Source: Dipteris shenzhenensis
Taxonomy: Eukaryota > Polypodiophyta > Polypodiopsida > Gleicheniales
Direction: 5' to 3' (one strand)
NCBI GenBank assembly: GCA_047967505.1
Contig: CM106540.1
DNA length: 64,000 nucleotides
How positions within the stretch are numbered: the stretch's first letter is position 1; each line of letters begins with the position of its first letter. The notes beneath the pieces were generated by a model. The model did no database searches and was not told the DNA's origin. It was given only the letters and a program-made list of their open reading frames with translations. Positions 1 to 9,582 of the stretch are shown piece by piece. The translations under genes and the position numbers were made by a program.

Positions 1-1137
1 TCATTAAGCTTCGCCCTTTCCATTTCGCAAAAGAAGCTAATTTTTGTCCATGCATGATTGGACGAGGACTTTGGAGTCTTAGCTAGCTTGACTATATAGA
101 ATGGAGTGGCATGAAAATATCGGCCAATACATTAGTTGTGACAGTTTTGGAGTCCACGTCTTGGCTGCTGCTATATATCATTCTCATTCAGGCTTATTAC
201 TCTCATTTGACCATTCTCCTTTTCCAGCTCGTTCTCCTTTTCGAACTCATAGAGGCCTATGATTCTCATTTGCCCATTCTCCTTTTCGAGCTCGTTCATC
301 ACTTCCTTGTTTTTCACTTGATTCACTCTCATGGTATCACGTGTCCTAGACTAACAAAGTTGATTGAGTTGTAAAAGCTCTCTATCACCAACTATCATAT
401 TTGCCCAACTAAAATGGAGATGTTACAGCTCATGCGGGCTTTGGTTAAAAGCCATTAGCACACGCCCTTGGCCACTAGTCCAACACCTTCCATTACCATT
501 GCTTTTGCCTCTGCACCGGCTGTAGTAGCAGCAAGTTCCTCCACTCAGTGCTTATCCTTGGTGGGCATGGGTAAATATACGTTCTCAAGCTTGTTGGGCA
601 ACTAAGATAGTAAAGTAAATGTGACCTTTAAAATGATTTGAGCACTCATGCAAACATGCACTTGCTTCAAGCAAACATGTACTTGCTTCAAACGACAACA
701 TATTAACAAAAGTGAGGGAAGCAAAGCTAATTCCAAGATAATAATATCATGCTTATCTTTGAGAGAACAACAATGAAAATAGTACAACTCATAAAGTATA
801 TTTAAGAGAAGAAAGATATAAAGGAAAAGGGAGAACCCCTTTGGTGTCACAGTCAAATATGCCGATGTATGGTCCATCTTTGAGTCCATAGATCTTTCTT
901 AAGGTTAATCACGATAAAGCATATAAGTAATCATGTTCTCATATGGCAATGCTCTTTTAGATATAGTAGATATAATGGGAACGTATAGTAATGAGGCATA
1001 GACCACCATCTTGCGAAAAGTGACTAAGATAAAAATTGTAAAGGATATTCTCCACTTTGGTTTTGTAAAAGGCTTGTGCAACAAGTTCAGATTGTGGAAT
1101 ATATAGATATCAATGGACACTATAAGATGGAAGACAT
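1..1137. other. AT-rich spacer, no supported gene
   Basis: No recognisable protein or RNA gene. Two small direct duplications are visible: a ~60-bp unit around 190-300 built on CATTCTCCTTTTC and GAGCTCGTTC, and a ~23-bp unit around 646-692 built on CTTGCTTCAAGC. A plus-strand stretch at about 412-604 reads as an alanine/serine-rich peptide with one internal stop and could be a scrap of a retroelement gag, but I cannot support that. The sequence changes abruptly near 1138, where the acidic tail of CACTA copy 1 is cut off. Confidence 0.5.
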
Positions 1138-1740
1138 CTAGAATGAGCCATGGCCATGATTATCCTCCATATGCTCCATATTAGTAAATGTACTATACAT
1201 CACTTTGGAACGTGGCGTAATAGGTATGACATGCCACCACCTATTATTATCCACCATTGGTTGATAGACAACCTAATTCAAACACAAATGCAATCATGTT
1301 ATTTTCCTTGCATCAAAGGTATCAAATATTTAAAAGTGAGTATTCTTATATGTGTGTACAATACTTGTTCACATTGTTGCGGTAGTACTAGTGTGTCCTT
1401 CTTACTTTGCCAAAACTTTGTGGAGTCAATAGTTATAAAGCCACTTGCATGGCATCTGATTGTTGCATTAGGGCCTTTTTCCATCATGTCCTTAAACCAC
1501 TTTACATCCCAAACATACACAAAGAAGCATCGAAAGTCAAGCTTAATAATATCTTGGATTATGCCCCAATAATCATCCATGGCTCCATTGGCTCCGTCAA
1601 AGCTAGCAATGACGCCGCAATCTTGTGTGTTTCTCTTATCATCAATCTATTGTGTTCGAAAATGCTTGCCCTCACACCATATAGCATTGAACATAGTATA
1701 CTACACCAAGACAAAATCAATTAAATAAGCAATCTAAATT
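1138..1740 (-). pseudogene. DUF4216-like C-terminal part of CACTA transposase (copy 1)
   Basis: The minus-strand frame at 1299-1580 begins MDDYWGIIQDIIKLDF and continues to FWQSKKDTLVLPQQCEQVLY. These are the hallmark regions of DUF4216: a YYGIIQDIIELDY-like start and a PFILPQQ.QVFY-like end. Upstream codons to about 1740 match the FNAIWCEGKHF segment of copy 2. After an intron-like gap, the frame resumes at about 1290-1138 with PMVDNN, RSKVMYSTFTN and GHGSF, then stops matching copies 2 and 3, which run on into a long Asp/Glu-rich tail. The tail is therefore truncated here. DUF4216 is a C-terminal accessory domain of plant CACTA transposases; its molecular role is not established. Confidence 0.75.
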
Positions 1741-1770
1741 GTTAAAAGCTCCTAACTTATGCATAAATTT

Positions 1771-2517
1771 CTATATACCGATCTTGCTCATGCATCCCCT
1801 AGCATACTCCCATTCTTCCATTGTGATATGCATCCCCTCATCTCTCTCTGCTCTCTCCATTTTATCAAGTAGGCAATCCACATGAATATCCTTTGGAAGT
1901 GCTCTTAGATGTTGAGGGTATGGCACATGAGATCCGTGGTGTGTATAAAAGAGGGCCCTTTCTCCTTGTCTTCTTGCCTTTGCATCCTCGCATCTTGTCA
2001 CCCATCTTTTCATCATGTCACTATTAAGCATGCAATAGAGGTTGATATTATTAAGCAACTCTGTGTCTATTACTTTACTGCATCCTTTTCCTTGAGGCAC
2101 AATAGAGGTCATCCTTAGGTCTTCATCATTTCTCCATAGTTGTGGGAGAGAGCTATCCACATCAACAAGAAACTCAAAAATATATACAAGTGAATCTTGT
2201 ACCAACCAACCCTCAACCATGCTACCTTCGAGACTTGCATTTTTTCTCACGAAGCCCTTCAAGGTCTTCATGAAGCGCTCGAGGAAGAACAACCATCGTG
2301 CATGTATAGTACTGCATATAGCAATCTCATCCACCAAATGTAATATGAGATGTAGTTGGCTTGTGAGAATAGAATGTGGAAATGTCTCCTCCACTAAACA
2401 AACCACCTCCACTGACATAACTCGAGCATTCTCAAGCGTGGTGGGATATATTTCCTTTGAGCTCACATACCTAGAAAGAAAAAAGTATGCAATATTAGCA
2501 ATATGAACACCTTGCAT
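1771..2517 (-). pseudogene. DUF4218-like domain of CACTA transposase (copy 1)
   Basis: This 248-codon minus-strand frame is the longest intact piece of the element. It carries the DUF4218 signature in order: VCLVEETFPHSILTSQLHL, HLVDEIAIC, HARWLFFLERFMKTLKGFVR, then SMVEGWLVQDSLVY. Plant CACTA proteins have the same order (LEKIFPPSFFD, HLPEE, YRWMYPFERYL..LK, EGSIAEGY). It ends with a region rich in basic and acidic residues (RWVTRCEDAKARRQGERALFYTHHGSHVPYPQHL). Upstream it follows the TNP2 core across an intron-like gap at about 2518-2700; downstream it leads into the DUF4216 part. The frame lacks internal stops, but the element around it is broken. Confidence 0.8.
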
Positions 2518-2739
2518 CCTATAAAGTACCTCACAAGCTCACCCATCTTGTAAATACAATATTCACATTTTGTATCCTGTAAAGTACCTAACAAGCTCTC
2601 CCATCTTGTAAATACAATCCTTTACGTTCTTCGATGCACTGGCAAGAAATGCTAGTAGGTAGCATGAACTGAACACATGAGGAATGGTTGATTAGTTGCT
2701 TCTAATTCACTCACAAGTTTGGAAGAAAAAAGAATTTAT

Positions 2740-3870
2740 GCACATAAAATACTTACTTGGAGCATCTTGTGCCAATCATGAGATTTCAAGCCATATAATT
2801 GCCCAACACCTCTTTTCTTACTCTTTGTGAAGGCCCCCTTCAAACACCTCATGCATCCAGTGGGAGTATAAATTGTAGTGATAGCTCACTTCACCGCCAC
2901 CATCTCTAGCTTTAATAATGTCCATGGTGTACGAGGTAAAAAGACACACCCATTTGGCCTCTCTTGTGGCCAAGCTTCATGCATCCTCCCTATAGTACAT
3001 AGATCCTCCCTTATGCCTGCAGAATCTCATGCCCCATTTAAATGGTCCCAAATGGTAGATGCCACATTCTTGAAGATATGCATGGGATCAAGCAAGTGAT
3101 TGATCTTGAGGTGGGACCAACATGATAAACATTAAAAGATGGAGTATCTAAACAAAAGCTGGTGTTAGCAGGTAATCTTTATATATAGCACACAATAGTT
3201 ACAAACCCTTACCGGCTCATGCCAAGTGGTGGAGGAGTTGTGGATCCATCCCAAATTCTCATCCAATCTCCCGGAGTGAGTGACTATGGCGAGACTTCAT
3301 TCTAAGGGGTGACATATCTAGGACGATCAGGTGGGAGAAATCAATGGTGATTCTCATAGATGACATAATTCAATGTGTCTGTTCGTGAGGCAACTAGCAA
3401 AGGACCACAAACAGGACATGCATGGTAACCCGATGTAGTGAGACCTAAACAATAGATGCAATTAAGAGTTCAATGTGGGTTTAGGTTGCCACATCAATTG
3501 CCTACTCATAATTAAAAGTGCAATGCCTACCTGAACACTCACCATAGCCTAGGAAGTCATGCATCATCCACATCAAGACTGCTTTGTAGTTGAACTCTCA
3601 TGACGAGGGAGGCCTGCTCAAATCATGTACCTCGATACCTCTCCAAAGTATCTCTAACTCATCAATCAAAGGCTCCAAATAAACATCAAGATTTTTGACT
3701 TTATGTTTCCCTGGAGTTAGAAGGGATAACATAACATGTCCTTTCTTAATCGCCATTGAGGGTGGAAGATTATAATTCACCAATATCACTGGCCATACAC
3801 TATAAGAGATGCTTTTGAGACCAAATGGATTCACACCATCCATACCCAATCCAAGTCTCAAGTAGGACAT
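2740..3870 (-). pseudogene. TNP2 transposase core, truncated and chimeric (copy 1)
   Basis: The minus-strand frame at 3598-3912 contains GMDGVNPFG, VILVNYNLPPSMAIKKGHVM, LDVYLEPLIDELEILWRG and EVHD. These match the catalytic core of Transposase family tnp2 (PF02992: GMNPFG, VVLTPYNLPPWMCMK, DVYLQPLIEDL..LW). Lower coordinates hold further TNP2 landmarks on the minus strand: a CPVCGPL zinc-binding-like segment near 3400, DPMHIFKNVAS near 3070, and LYGLKSHDWHKMLQ near 2770. The family's N-terminal part (zinc-binding cysteines and RHFPIIP) is absent. In its place, 3862-3930 is a second copy of the ~67-bp segment at 3413-3479, so the 5' end is chimeric. Stops and frame changes make it a pseudogene. 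Confidence 0.8.
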
Positions 3871-4374
3871 GCATGGTAACCCAATGTAGTGAGACCTGAA
3901 CAATAGATGCAATTAAGAGTTCAAGGTGGGAAACGCATGGACTGTGGGTTGATTTTTGAGCCTACTTTTAGCATGCTTGCTTTTCTTCACATAATTTTAA
4001 CATCATGCAGCTTGCTTTCCTATTAACAGACATAGCTCTGAGCATCCATACTTATCTCCAAGCACCCACACTCATCTCCATGCTTACACAATCATCCCAA
4101 AGCACACAAGAGAAGAGGGTGAACAAGGAAAAGAAGAAAGATAAGTAGAGGGTGAACAAGGAAGAGAAGAAAGAGAAGCAGCTTTGAAGAAGGACAAGAA
4201 GCTTCCATACCTCTATCCAAGGTAAGTCTCTTGATGGTTGATCTTCTTTGGAAGTTGCTCTCTTTGGATTCGTCCTTTCTCATATGTAGAAAACGAATGT
4301 TTTTTATACTAATGTTGTTCTTTTTGGGGTCGGGTGCATGTCCTTTTCAATTTCTTAGAAAAAGTCATTTGTCA

Positions 4375-4497
4375 AAGTGCATCTATAGATGCGTCTAACA
4401 GTGTGTCTATAGACGCATTTGTCTTTTAGAAAAACAGATAGCCGCACCTATAGACATGCTATTAGATGCGTCTATAGATGTACTCCGATAATCTTAT
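4375..4497. repeat. CACTA-like subterminal repeats (copy 1 side)
   Basis: Several near-copies of TCTATAGATGCGTCTAA lie here in both orientations: CATCTATAGATGCGTCTAAC, GTCTATAGACGCATTTG, CTATAGACATGCTATTAG and ATGCGTCTATAGATG. The same family recurs at 42760-43190 beyond CACTA copy 3 and in weaker form at 37440-37510. Short, direct and inverted degenerate repeats just inside the ends are typical of CACTA elements, where the element's own DNA-binding protein attaches. Confidence 0.6.
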
Positions 4498-4700
4498 CTA
4501 TTCTTCCCTTTCCCCTTCCTTTTCCTTCTCTTTCCCTTCCCCTTCCCCTTCCCCTTCCACTTCCACTTGCAAGAAAAGGATTGCATGAATGAAGAAAGGG
4601 ATTGCATGAATGATGGAAAGGGATTGCATGATTGAAGAAAGGGATTGCATGAATGATGGAAAGGGAAAGCATGATTGAGAAGAAAGGGATTGCATTCGTG
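4498..4700. repeat. CT-rich tract plus 22-bp minisatellite
   Basis: 4498-4570 is a (CCTTCC)n-type pyrimidine tract. It is followed to about 4700 by roughly six imperfect units of about 22 bp built on GAAAGGGATTGCATGAATG, with alternation between ATGATGG and ATTGAAG linkers. The open frames on the minus strand here read as repeated HAIPF or MQSLSS peptides and only reflect the repeat. Confidence 0.8.
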
Positions 4701-4719
4701 AGAAAATAAAACACTTATC

Positions 4720-5880
4720 TCATTAATTTTGGACTTTTTGTGTTGTTTTTGGATGAAGCCCAAAAATCCTTCCCAAATGAAAACTTTACTTTGTGAAAAT
4801 ATCCTTCCCAAATCAAAATTTTACTTTCTGAAAATATTCTTCCCAAATCAAAAGTTCACTTTGTGGCACTATCATATTCACATAAAAATATTGTTTTTTC
4901 AATCTATACTTTGGCACCAACATGCAAGAATTTGAAATAATCCTATATTAGAAATTCTAGCTGTATCTAAGTTATTTGTTAATTTAATTATTTTTAATAT
5001 TTTTGCTTGACGTTTTTCCTTCCCAAATCAAAATTTCACTTTGTGGCACTATCATATTCACATAAAAATATTGTTTTTTCAATCTATACTTTTGCACCAA
5101 CATGCAAGAATTTGAAATAATCCTATATTAGAAATTCTAGCTATATCTAAGTTATTTGTTAATTTAATTATTTTTAATATTTTTTCTTGACGTTTTTTGT
5201 TGACGTGATAAATTTATAAATCCATGAAAGGAGACTTAAATATTTCATGAAAATAACATTGTCACTCGCAATATGCACAAAATTTTTAAAACTTTTAATA
5301 AATAGAAAAAAGACATGATGCCATAAGACCCAAGTTTTGTATTGAACCAAAGAGGTATAATAGCAATTATAGCTATTATTATATGATTACATTGAGAGAT
5401 GTTGCTCTCAGCTAGAGTCTTTATATCCAAAATGATATAGATTGAACATATGTTTACAATTTAAATTGTTGCTCTTAAAGAGCCTCAATTCGTGCCATCT
5501 GCATAATTTGACTCCCCATTGTCTTATTACTCAATGTCACGATAGTCCCTTGCCAAGTGCCATCTGCATAATTTGACTCCCACTTGTCTTGCCAAGCCTT
5601 GCCCCTTGGGTGCATTGACTCCCCATTGTCTTATTGCTCAATGCGATATTCCCTTGCCAGGTGCCATCTGCATTAACTCCCTATTGTCTTGCCAAGCCTT
5701 GACCCTTGGGTGACATCCATTGCAAAATACAGGTGCCATCTGCATTAACTCCCACAAGATATCTTGCCAAGCCTTGCCCCTTGTGTGCATTGACTCCCCA
5801 TTGTCTTATTGTTCAATGTGATAGTCCTTTGCCAAGTGCCATCTGCATTAACTCCCTATTGTCTTGGCAAGCCTTGACCC
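4720..5880 (+). repeat. Left part of segmental duplication, block A
   Basis: From CATTAATTTTGGAC at about 4720 to GCCTTGACCCT at about 5880 the sequence closely matches 44105-44975 (block B) in the same orientation. Homology then resumes at about 19785 in block A but without a break in block B. Differences inside this part: block A has an extra 180-bp tandem copy at 5020-5199, and the minisatellite at its right end has more units. No gene is supported. The function is unknown, and the match to block B is the main evidence that this is one unit. Confidence 0.8.
4840..5199 (+). repeat. 180-bp tandem duplication
   Basis: Two adjacent near-identical units with an exact 180-bp offset: TTGTGGCACT at 4861 and again at 5041. 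They differ at few positions (for example TTTGGCACC versus TTTTGCACC). Block B carries only one unit, at about 44230-44400, so the duplication arose after the blocks separated, or one copy was lost from block B. Confidence 0.9.
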
Positions 5881-5920
5881 TTGGGTGACATCCAGTGCAT
5901 ATTTTGACTCTCATTTGACA
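5486..5920 (+). repeat. Minisatellite of TGACTCCCCATTGTCTTATT units
   Basis: Irregular units combine GCCATCTGCATAATTTGACT, CCCCATTGTCTTATTGCTCA, ATGTGATAGTCCCTTGCCA and GCCAAGCCTTGCCCCTTGGG. Unit lengths vary by deletion of sub-blocks. A shorter array of the same family is at about 44685-44975. In block B the array ends directly in the sequence homologous to 19785 of block A. Confidence 0.8.
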
Positions 5921-6015
5921 TAGGAGGTGATGACTCTGATTATAATTGTCTTGGATTGGCTCCTTGCCTAGTACCCAAATAAAATTCTTCAATGGACTTC
6001 AATACAAAGCTTTAA

Positions 6016-8200
6016 TCATGGACATTCTTCATTTGCGCTGTCTCCTTCTACTTCCTCCATGGCGAGCATCCTTAAAAATTCATGTATATGCAAAATAGTT
6101 TGTTGTGGTATTTTTATTTTTCCTTCTACCTCATATCCCATGCGCTTCTTTGATTTCTTTGCCCTTGAATGCCAAGACACTATGATTGTCTTCGTTGAAA
6201 CTTGAGAGACTGCTTCATCATTTGGGACCCACTCCTTCATTATACAATTAGTATACAATGTGTTGTTATCCATATTCTCCTTCCTGCCCTTTGGCTCATA
6301 CCATACACTGTAAATGTTGTAGCTCTCCCTTGGTCATCTCTTTGCACATCAACTACTTTTGCAACCCAAAGCTTCACATTCTCATATTCATCATCCGATG
6401 GCCGAACCACAATAAAACAATCGACCTCTATATCTACTTGTGGCATAAACTCTCTCTTCTTCGATCCATAATATGGATGTGGGAGTAATGATACAAATTC
6501 ATTTTCAAAGACTGGAGCTAGGTGCAAATCGTTATGAATATTTGGCCAAAACATATTGCATTCTTCCTTGACATCCTTTGAGCCTCACATTCTCTCAAGG
6601 TCCTTTATTAAATTTCGTGTCTTGTTAATTACAGTGGTAGTGTGTTCTCTCCAAGTAGGCTTCAAATCAAGATATCTCCGGAGCATTTCCTCTTTGTATG
6701 TAATAAATGCTTTTAATCCTTCTATTTCACAATTAGACCTCTCATTGAATTCTTGTATAGGAGCCCATGTTGGATACCTTTCCTTGCTGGGAATTGAAGT
6801 TAAGAGACTGTAAGGTTCTTCAAGTTCTCATTTTGTATCATGAGAATACTGTTGCCATTGCATTATGGGTTTTTCATCTTTTTAAAAAAAACGAAAGTAG
6901 TGTGGATTGGTATGACCTGTCAATGCATCACCACCCGTTTGTATGAAAGGTAGAATGAAGCACTTCCAATCATACATTCTTTAGAGCCTCTCACATACTA
7001 TACTTTCCTTACCACCACCAACTTGCCTGCCACATCTTCTTACCAAGTCATCTATTGTCTCCACATCCTTGCATTTAAGCTCCCTTGAGATTGTGCTAAA
7101 AACCTGATCGATATCCTCATGTGTATGCCCAACATACAAAAATCCACATTCGACCTCATTGAAGATTCGATGAGCAACTAGCATGGAGCAGAATCAAACA
7201 TGAGTACATTCTTATTTTCTCGCCAGCAATTATTAGCTTGTATTCTCAAAGTCGGTGGTAGGCGACCTTTTTCTTGTTTTGACACTAGAAGAACTTCAAT
7301 CAGTCCTACTTGGTGAAGAACTCGAGACTCACGCAATTCAAGCATGTAAAGGCATGTACATTGCGAATTGCCTTCATAATAGATGTTACAACTTGATTGC
7401 TATCATGTAGATGTAAGGAATCAATCCATATATCTGCAAAGAACTTAATTCCATGCACTCACACTCCACATAGATGTGTCTTTAGAAAGTGCTTTCCTTG
7501 TAATTTAGGTGGAGTGGCAACAAAATGAGGCAATGTTGTTGTATTCTGATCCATGCCATCTACAATAAGGCACATGTAGTCATCGGGATGCGAAATAGCT
7601 TGCTCCTTCCAAAATGCATATTTTTGTCTGGAATGTCGAATAAGGTCATGATGAGATTTTCGGTTTTTTTAATATAATTCCCTTTGATTTGGACATGTTG
7701 CACTCTCAATTGCTCGCTTTAAATCATCATAGACATTGCACTTTGACATTTTTGGCCTCCTTGGGATTTTAACATATCCAAAGTTCTTCTTCCAAAGAGT
7801 ATACAAAGTATGAGAAGAAGCTATGGCATCCCCTCTTTGTCTTTGCTTTTCTACAATAGAGTCAAATACTTCGAGCTTTGTCAAGCCCATTGGAAGGTGC
7901 ATTTCAGTGATTAAGTCACCGTTAGGGAGTTTGGTAGATATATGGGGTTGAGGTAAAGCATTTTCATGTATGAAGTCTTGCAAAATTGCTACTGCCCTGA
8001 CAGTTGAGATTCTTGATTTGGACCTTCCTCTATTACCATGAATGCTAAATTTGTTGCCGCCCTTTGCCTTGGTGACTAAATCCCAATATGTACCATGGGA
8101 TAATCCAGTAACATTGCGATATGCCTTTATGCAAATCCTTTTTCCATTTATGAGAGGTTTTACCTTTTGTCTTGAACTTAGCCTTTTATTGCCATTCTGA
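6016..8200 (-). pseudogene. DUF7869-type transposase-like protein, C-terminal two thirds
   Basis: Minus-strand coding pieces follow one another with few stops. First ICIKAYRNVTGLSHGTYWDL (about 8140-8080), then PNGDLITEMHLP and CNVYDDLKRAIESATCP (7983-7669). Next come HHDLIRHSRQKYAFWKEQAI and DDYMCLIVDGMDQ (about 7655-7555), then VGHTHEDIDQVFSTISRELK (near 7100). MYDWKCFILPFIQ, WREHTTTVINKTRN and YENVKLWVAKVVDV follow to 6016. The order C..L...I, HPDDYMCLIVDGMDQ, VGHTHEDID and a late VAKV.DV segment matches a widespread plant and animal family now labelled DUF7869, which I infer to be a DDE-type transposase. The region at about 7190-7530 is badly frameshifted. It probably belongs to the same gene as 8386-9582. 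Confidence 0.65.
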
Positions 8201-8385
8201 AGAAAGCAAGAGAGACTTGTGAGAAGGTATTCATTTCTTTCGCTTCCTCTTCATTACTACACGTGTCCTCTACATTCCTTGATGTCTGCAAGATCAATGA
8301 AGCACATACATCTTCGCTTGCAACATAGATATTCCAATGCATTTAACATATTCTCCTCCATTACTCTCTTCCTCTTTAGTTGCTT

Positions 8386-9582
8386 TTATGGATCTGCCTG
8401 GATTCGCTTTTTCTTCATGCATATGTATGACCATTTTCGTTCCTCGTCCACGTTGTTATCTGTATTTATGCACTTCTTCTCCTCACATTTGTTTGTAACC
8501 AAGCATCCATGATTGGTTGTTGCATCCTTGTCTATATCACAATCAAAGTTAAATATTAAATAATCCTCTGTTGATCTCATCCTCGTTTTTAACATACTCT
8601 TAGGACCATTCAATGAATTCAATATTCTACGAGAGTATTGAGAACCTTGAAACTCTTCCACTTCTGAGAGAACATCACTCATTGGGACATCTTGCATGGC
8701 TTTCACAAATCCACAAGCTTGATTGACACCAGGTTTGTTAATATGCATGAACTCATCCACACTTGACAAGACATCACTTTTTAAACCTTTGCCCTTCTCA
8801 CTGTGCAAGAATTCATCCACCCCAGATAAGGCTTCACTTCTAAAATCATTTTGTTTCTCGAAACCAATGAACTCATCCACTCCAGATAAGATGTCACTTC
8901 TATAATTGAGTATATTGAAATCATCCACATTTGAAGTGATAGAGCCTGGCACATGGGCACGCTTTTTAGGTCCTTTGATATTGTAGTATACGTTGTCTTT
9001 ATCATTGAAAACCACGTGCCTCTTTCTCATGTTTAAAAATTGCATGCTCCATCTCATATTCTTGCCTACCTCATAGTAGGGATCACATAAGGATGTTATG
9101 TTATCAACCATACCATCATCAGTGACTTTTTTAATCCTCATCTGTGCAAATGACCATTGCTCCACTTGTTCAAATCCTAATACTTCACCTTCTGCTACAG
9201 TCTTATTTGCAAATGATCTCATTTGTAAAATGTCCCCTATAGTAAAATCCAAGGTGGTGCACTTTGTATTCTTGATAATGTCTGTTGCATAAGTCTCATC
9301 TTTGTCCCATGCTATAAATGATTTGTTGGATGTATTGTAGGGCATAACATCTCCAAGTGTTTCCATATCTCCACATTTATACTTTAGCTCAACATGTGCG
9401 CTAAGATTCTTTGATACAGTAACTGCCACCTTATCTTCGCCAAGTCTTCGAAAGTGGCAAACTAAATTGGGATCACTATCATGGATTGTAGCAAATGCAA
9501 CTACTTCTCTTTTGCTACATAAAATCACATCCATCCCTGGAACAAAATCTATAGCCATCTCCTTTGTGAGAGTCCTTCGCAA
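8386..9582 (-). CDS. N-terminal part of the DUF7869-type element, with SDVLSGVDEF repeats
   Basis: This 398-codon open frame is intact. Residues ~10-110 (GMDVILCSKREVVAFATIHD, RLGEDKVAVTV, METLGDVM, SFIAWDKD) resemble a small beta-rich domain found in plant transposon proteins (DUF8039-like: GMEVYLKS..., LG.EYVEV, TIGDA...IAWP). That assignment is tentative. Residues ~215-315 contain four degenerate repeats of about 22 residues centred on SDVLSGVDEF (RSDILSGVDEF, RSEALSGVDEF, KSDVLSSVDEF, MSDVLSEVEEF). The C-terminus is basic. It lies head to tail with 6016-8200 and probably forms the first exon(s) of that gene. The start at 9582 is the first Met; the next feature upstream is the satellite, so any promoter is short or lost. 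Confidence 0.5.
   Translation of the reverse strand: MRRTLTKEMAIDFVPGMDVILCSKREVVAFATIHDSDPNLVCHFRRLGEDKVAVTVSKNLSAHVELKYKCGDMETLGDVMPYNTSNKSFIAWDKDETYATDIIKNTKCTTLDFTIGDILQMRSFANKTVAEGEVLGFEQVEQWSFAQMRIKKVTDDGMVDNITSLCDPYYEVGKNMRWSMQFLNMRKRHVVFNDKDNVYYNIKGPKKRAHVPGSITSNVDDFNILNYRSDILSGVDEFIGFEKQNDFRSEALSGVDEFLHSEKGKGLKSDVLSSVDEFMHINKPGVNQACGFVKAMQDVPMSDVLSEVEEFQGSQYSRRILNSLNGPKSMLKTRMRSTEDYLIFNFDCDIDKDATTNHGCLVTNKCEEKKCINTDNNVDEERKWSYICMKKKRIQADP

Larger units (their letters stand above)
1138..4500 (-). mobile_element. Degenerate CACTA (TNP2-type) DNA transposon, copy 1
   Basis: Reading on the minus strand from high to low coordinates, the interval contains a TNP2 transposase core, a DUF4218-like domain, then a DUF4216-like domain and the start of an acidic tail. 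This is the usual order in plant CACTA (En/Spm) transposases. A cluster of TCTATAGATGCGTCT-like repeats in both orientations near 4375-4497 fits CACTA subterminal repeats. The coding parts have stops and frameshifts, and the N-terminal third of the transposase is missing, so the copy cannot be autonomous. I could not identify CACTA terminal inverted repeats or a 3-bp target duplication, so both outer limits are approximate. Copies 2 and 3, on the plus strand at 34.1-42.5 kb, are close relatives. Confidence 0.8.

Noticed and set aside
1150-1724. Plus-strand frames overlapping CACTA copy 1
   Set aside because: The minus strand carries the recognisable DUF4216 sequence; these are antisense shadows.
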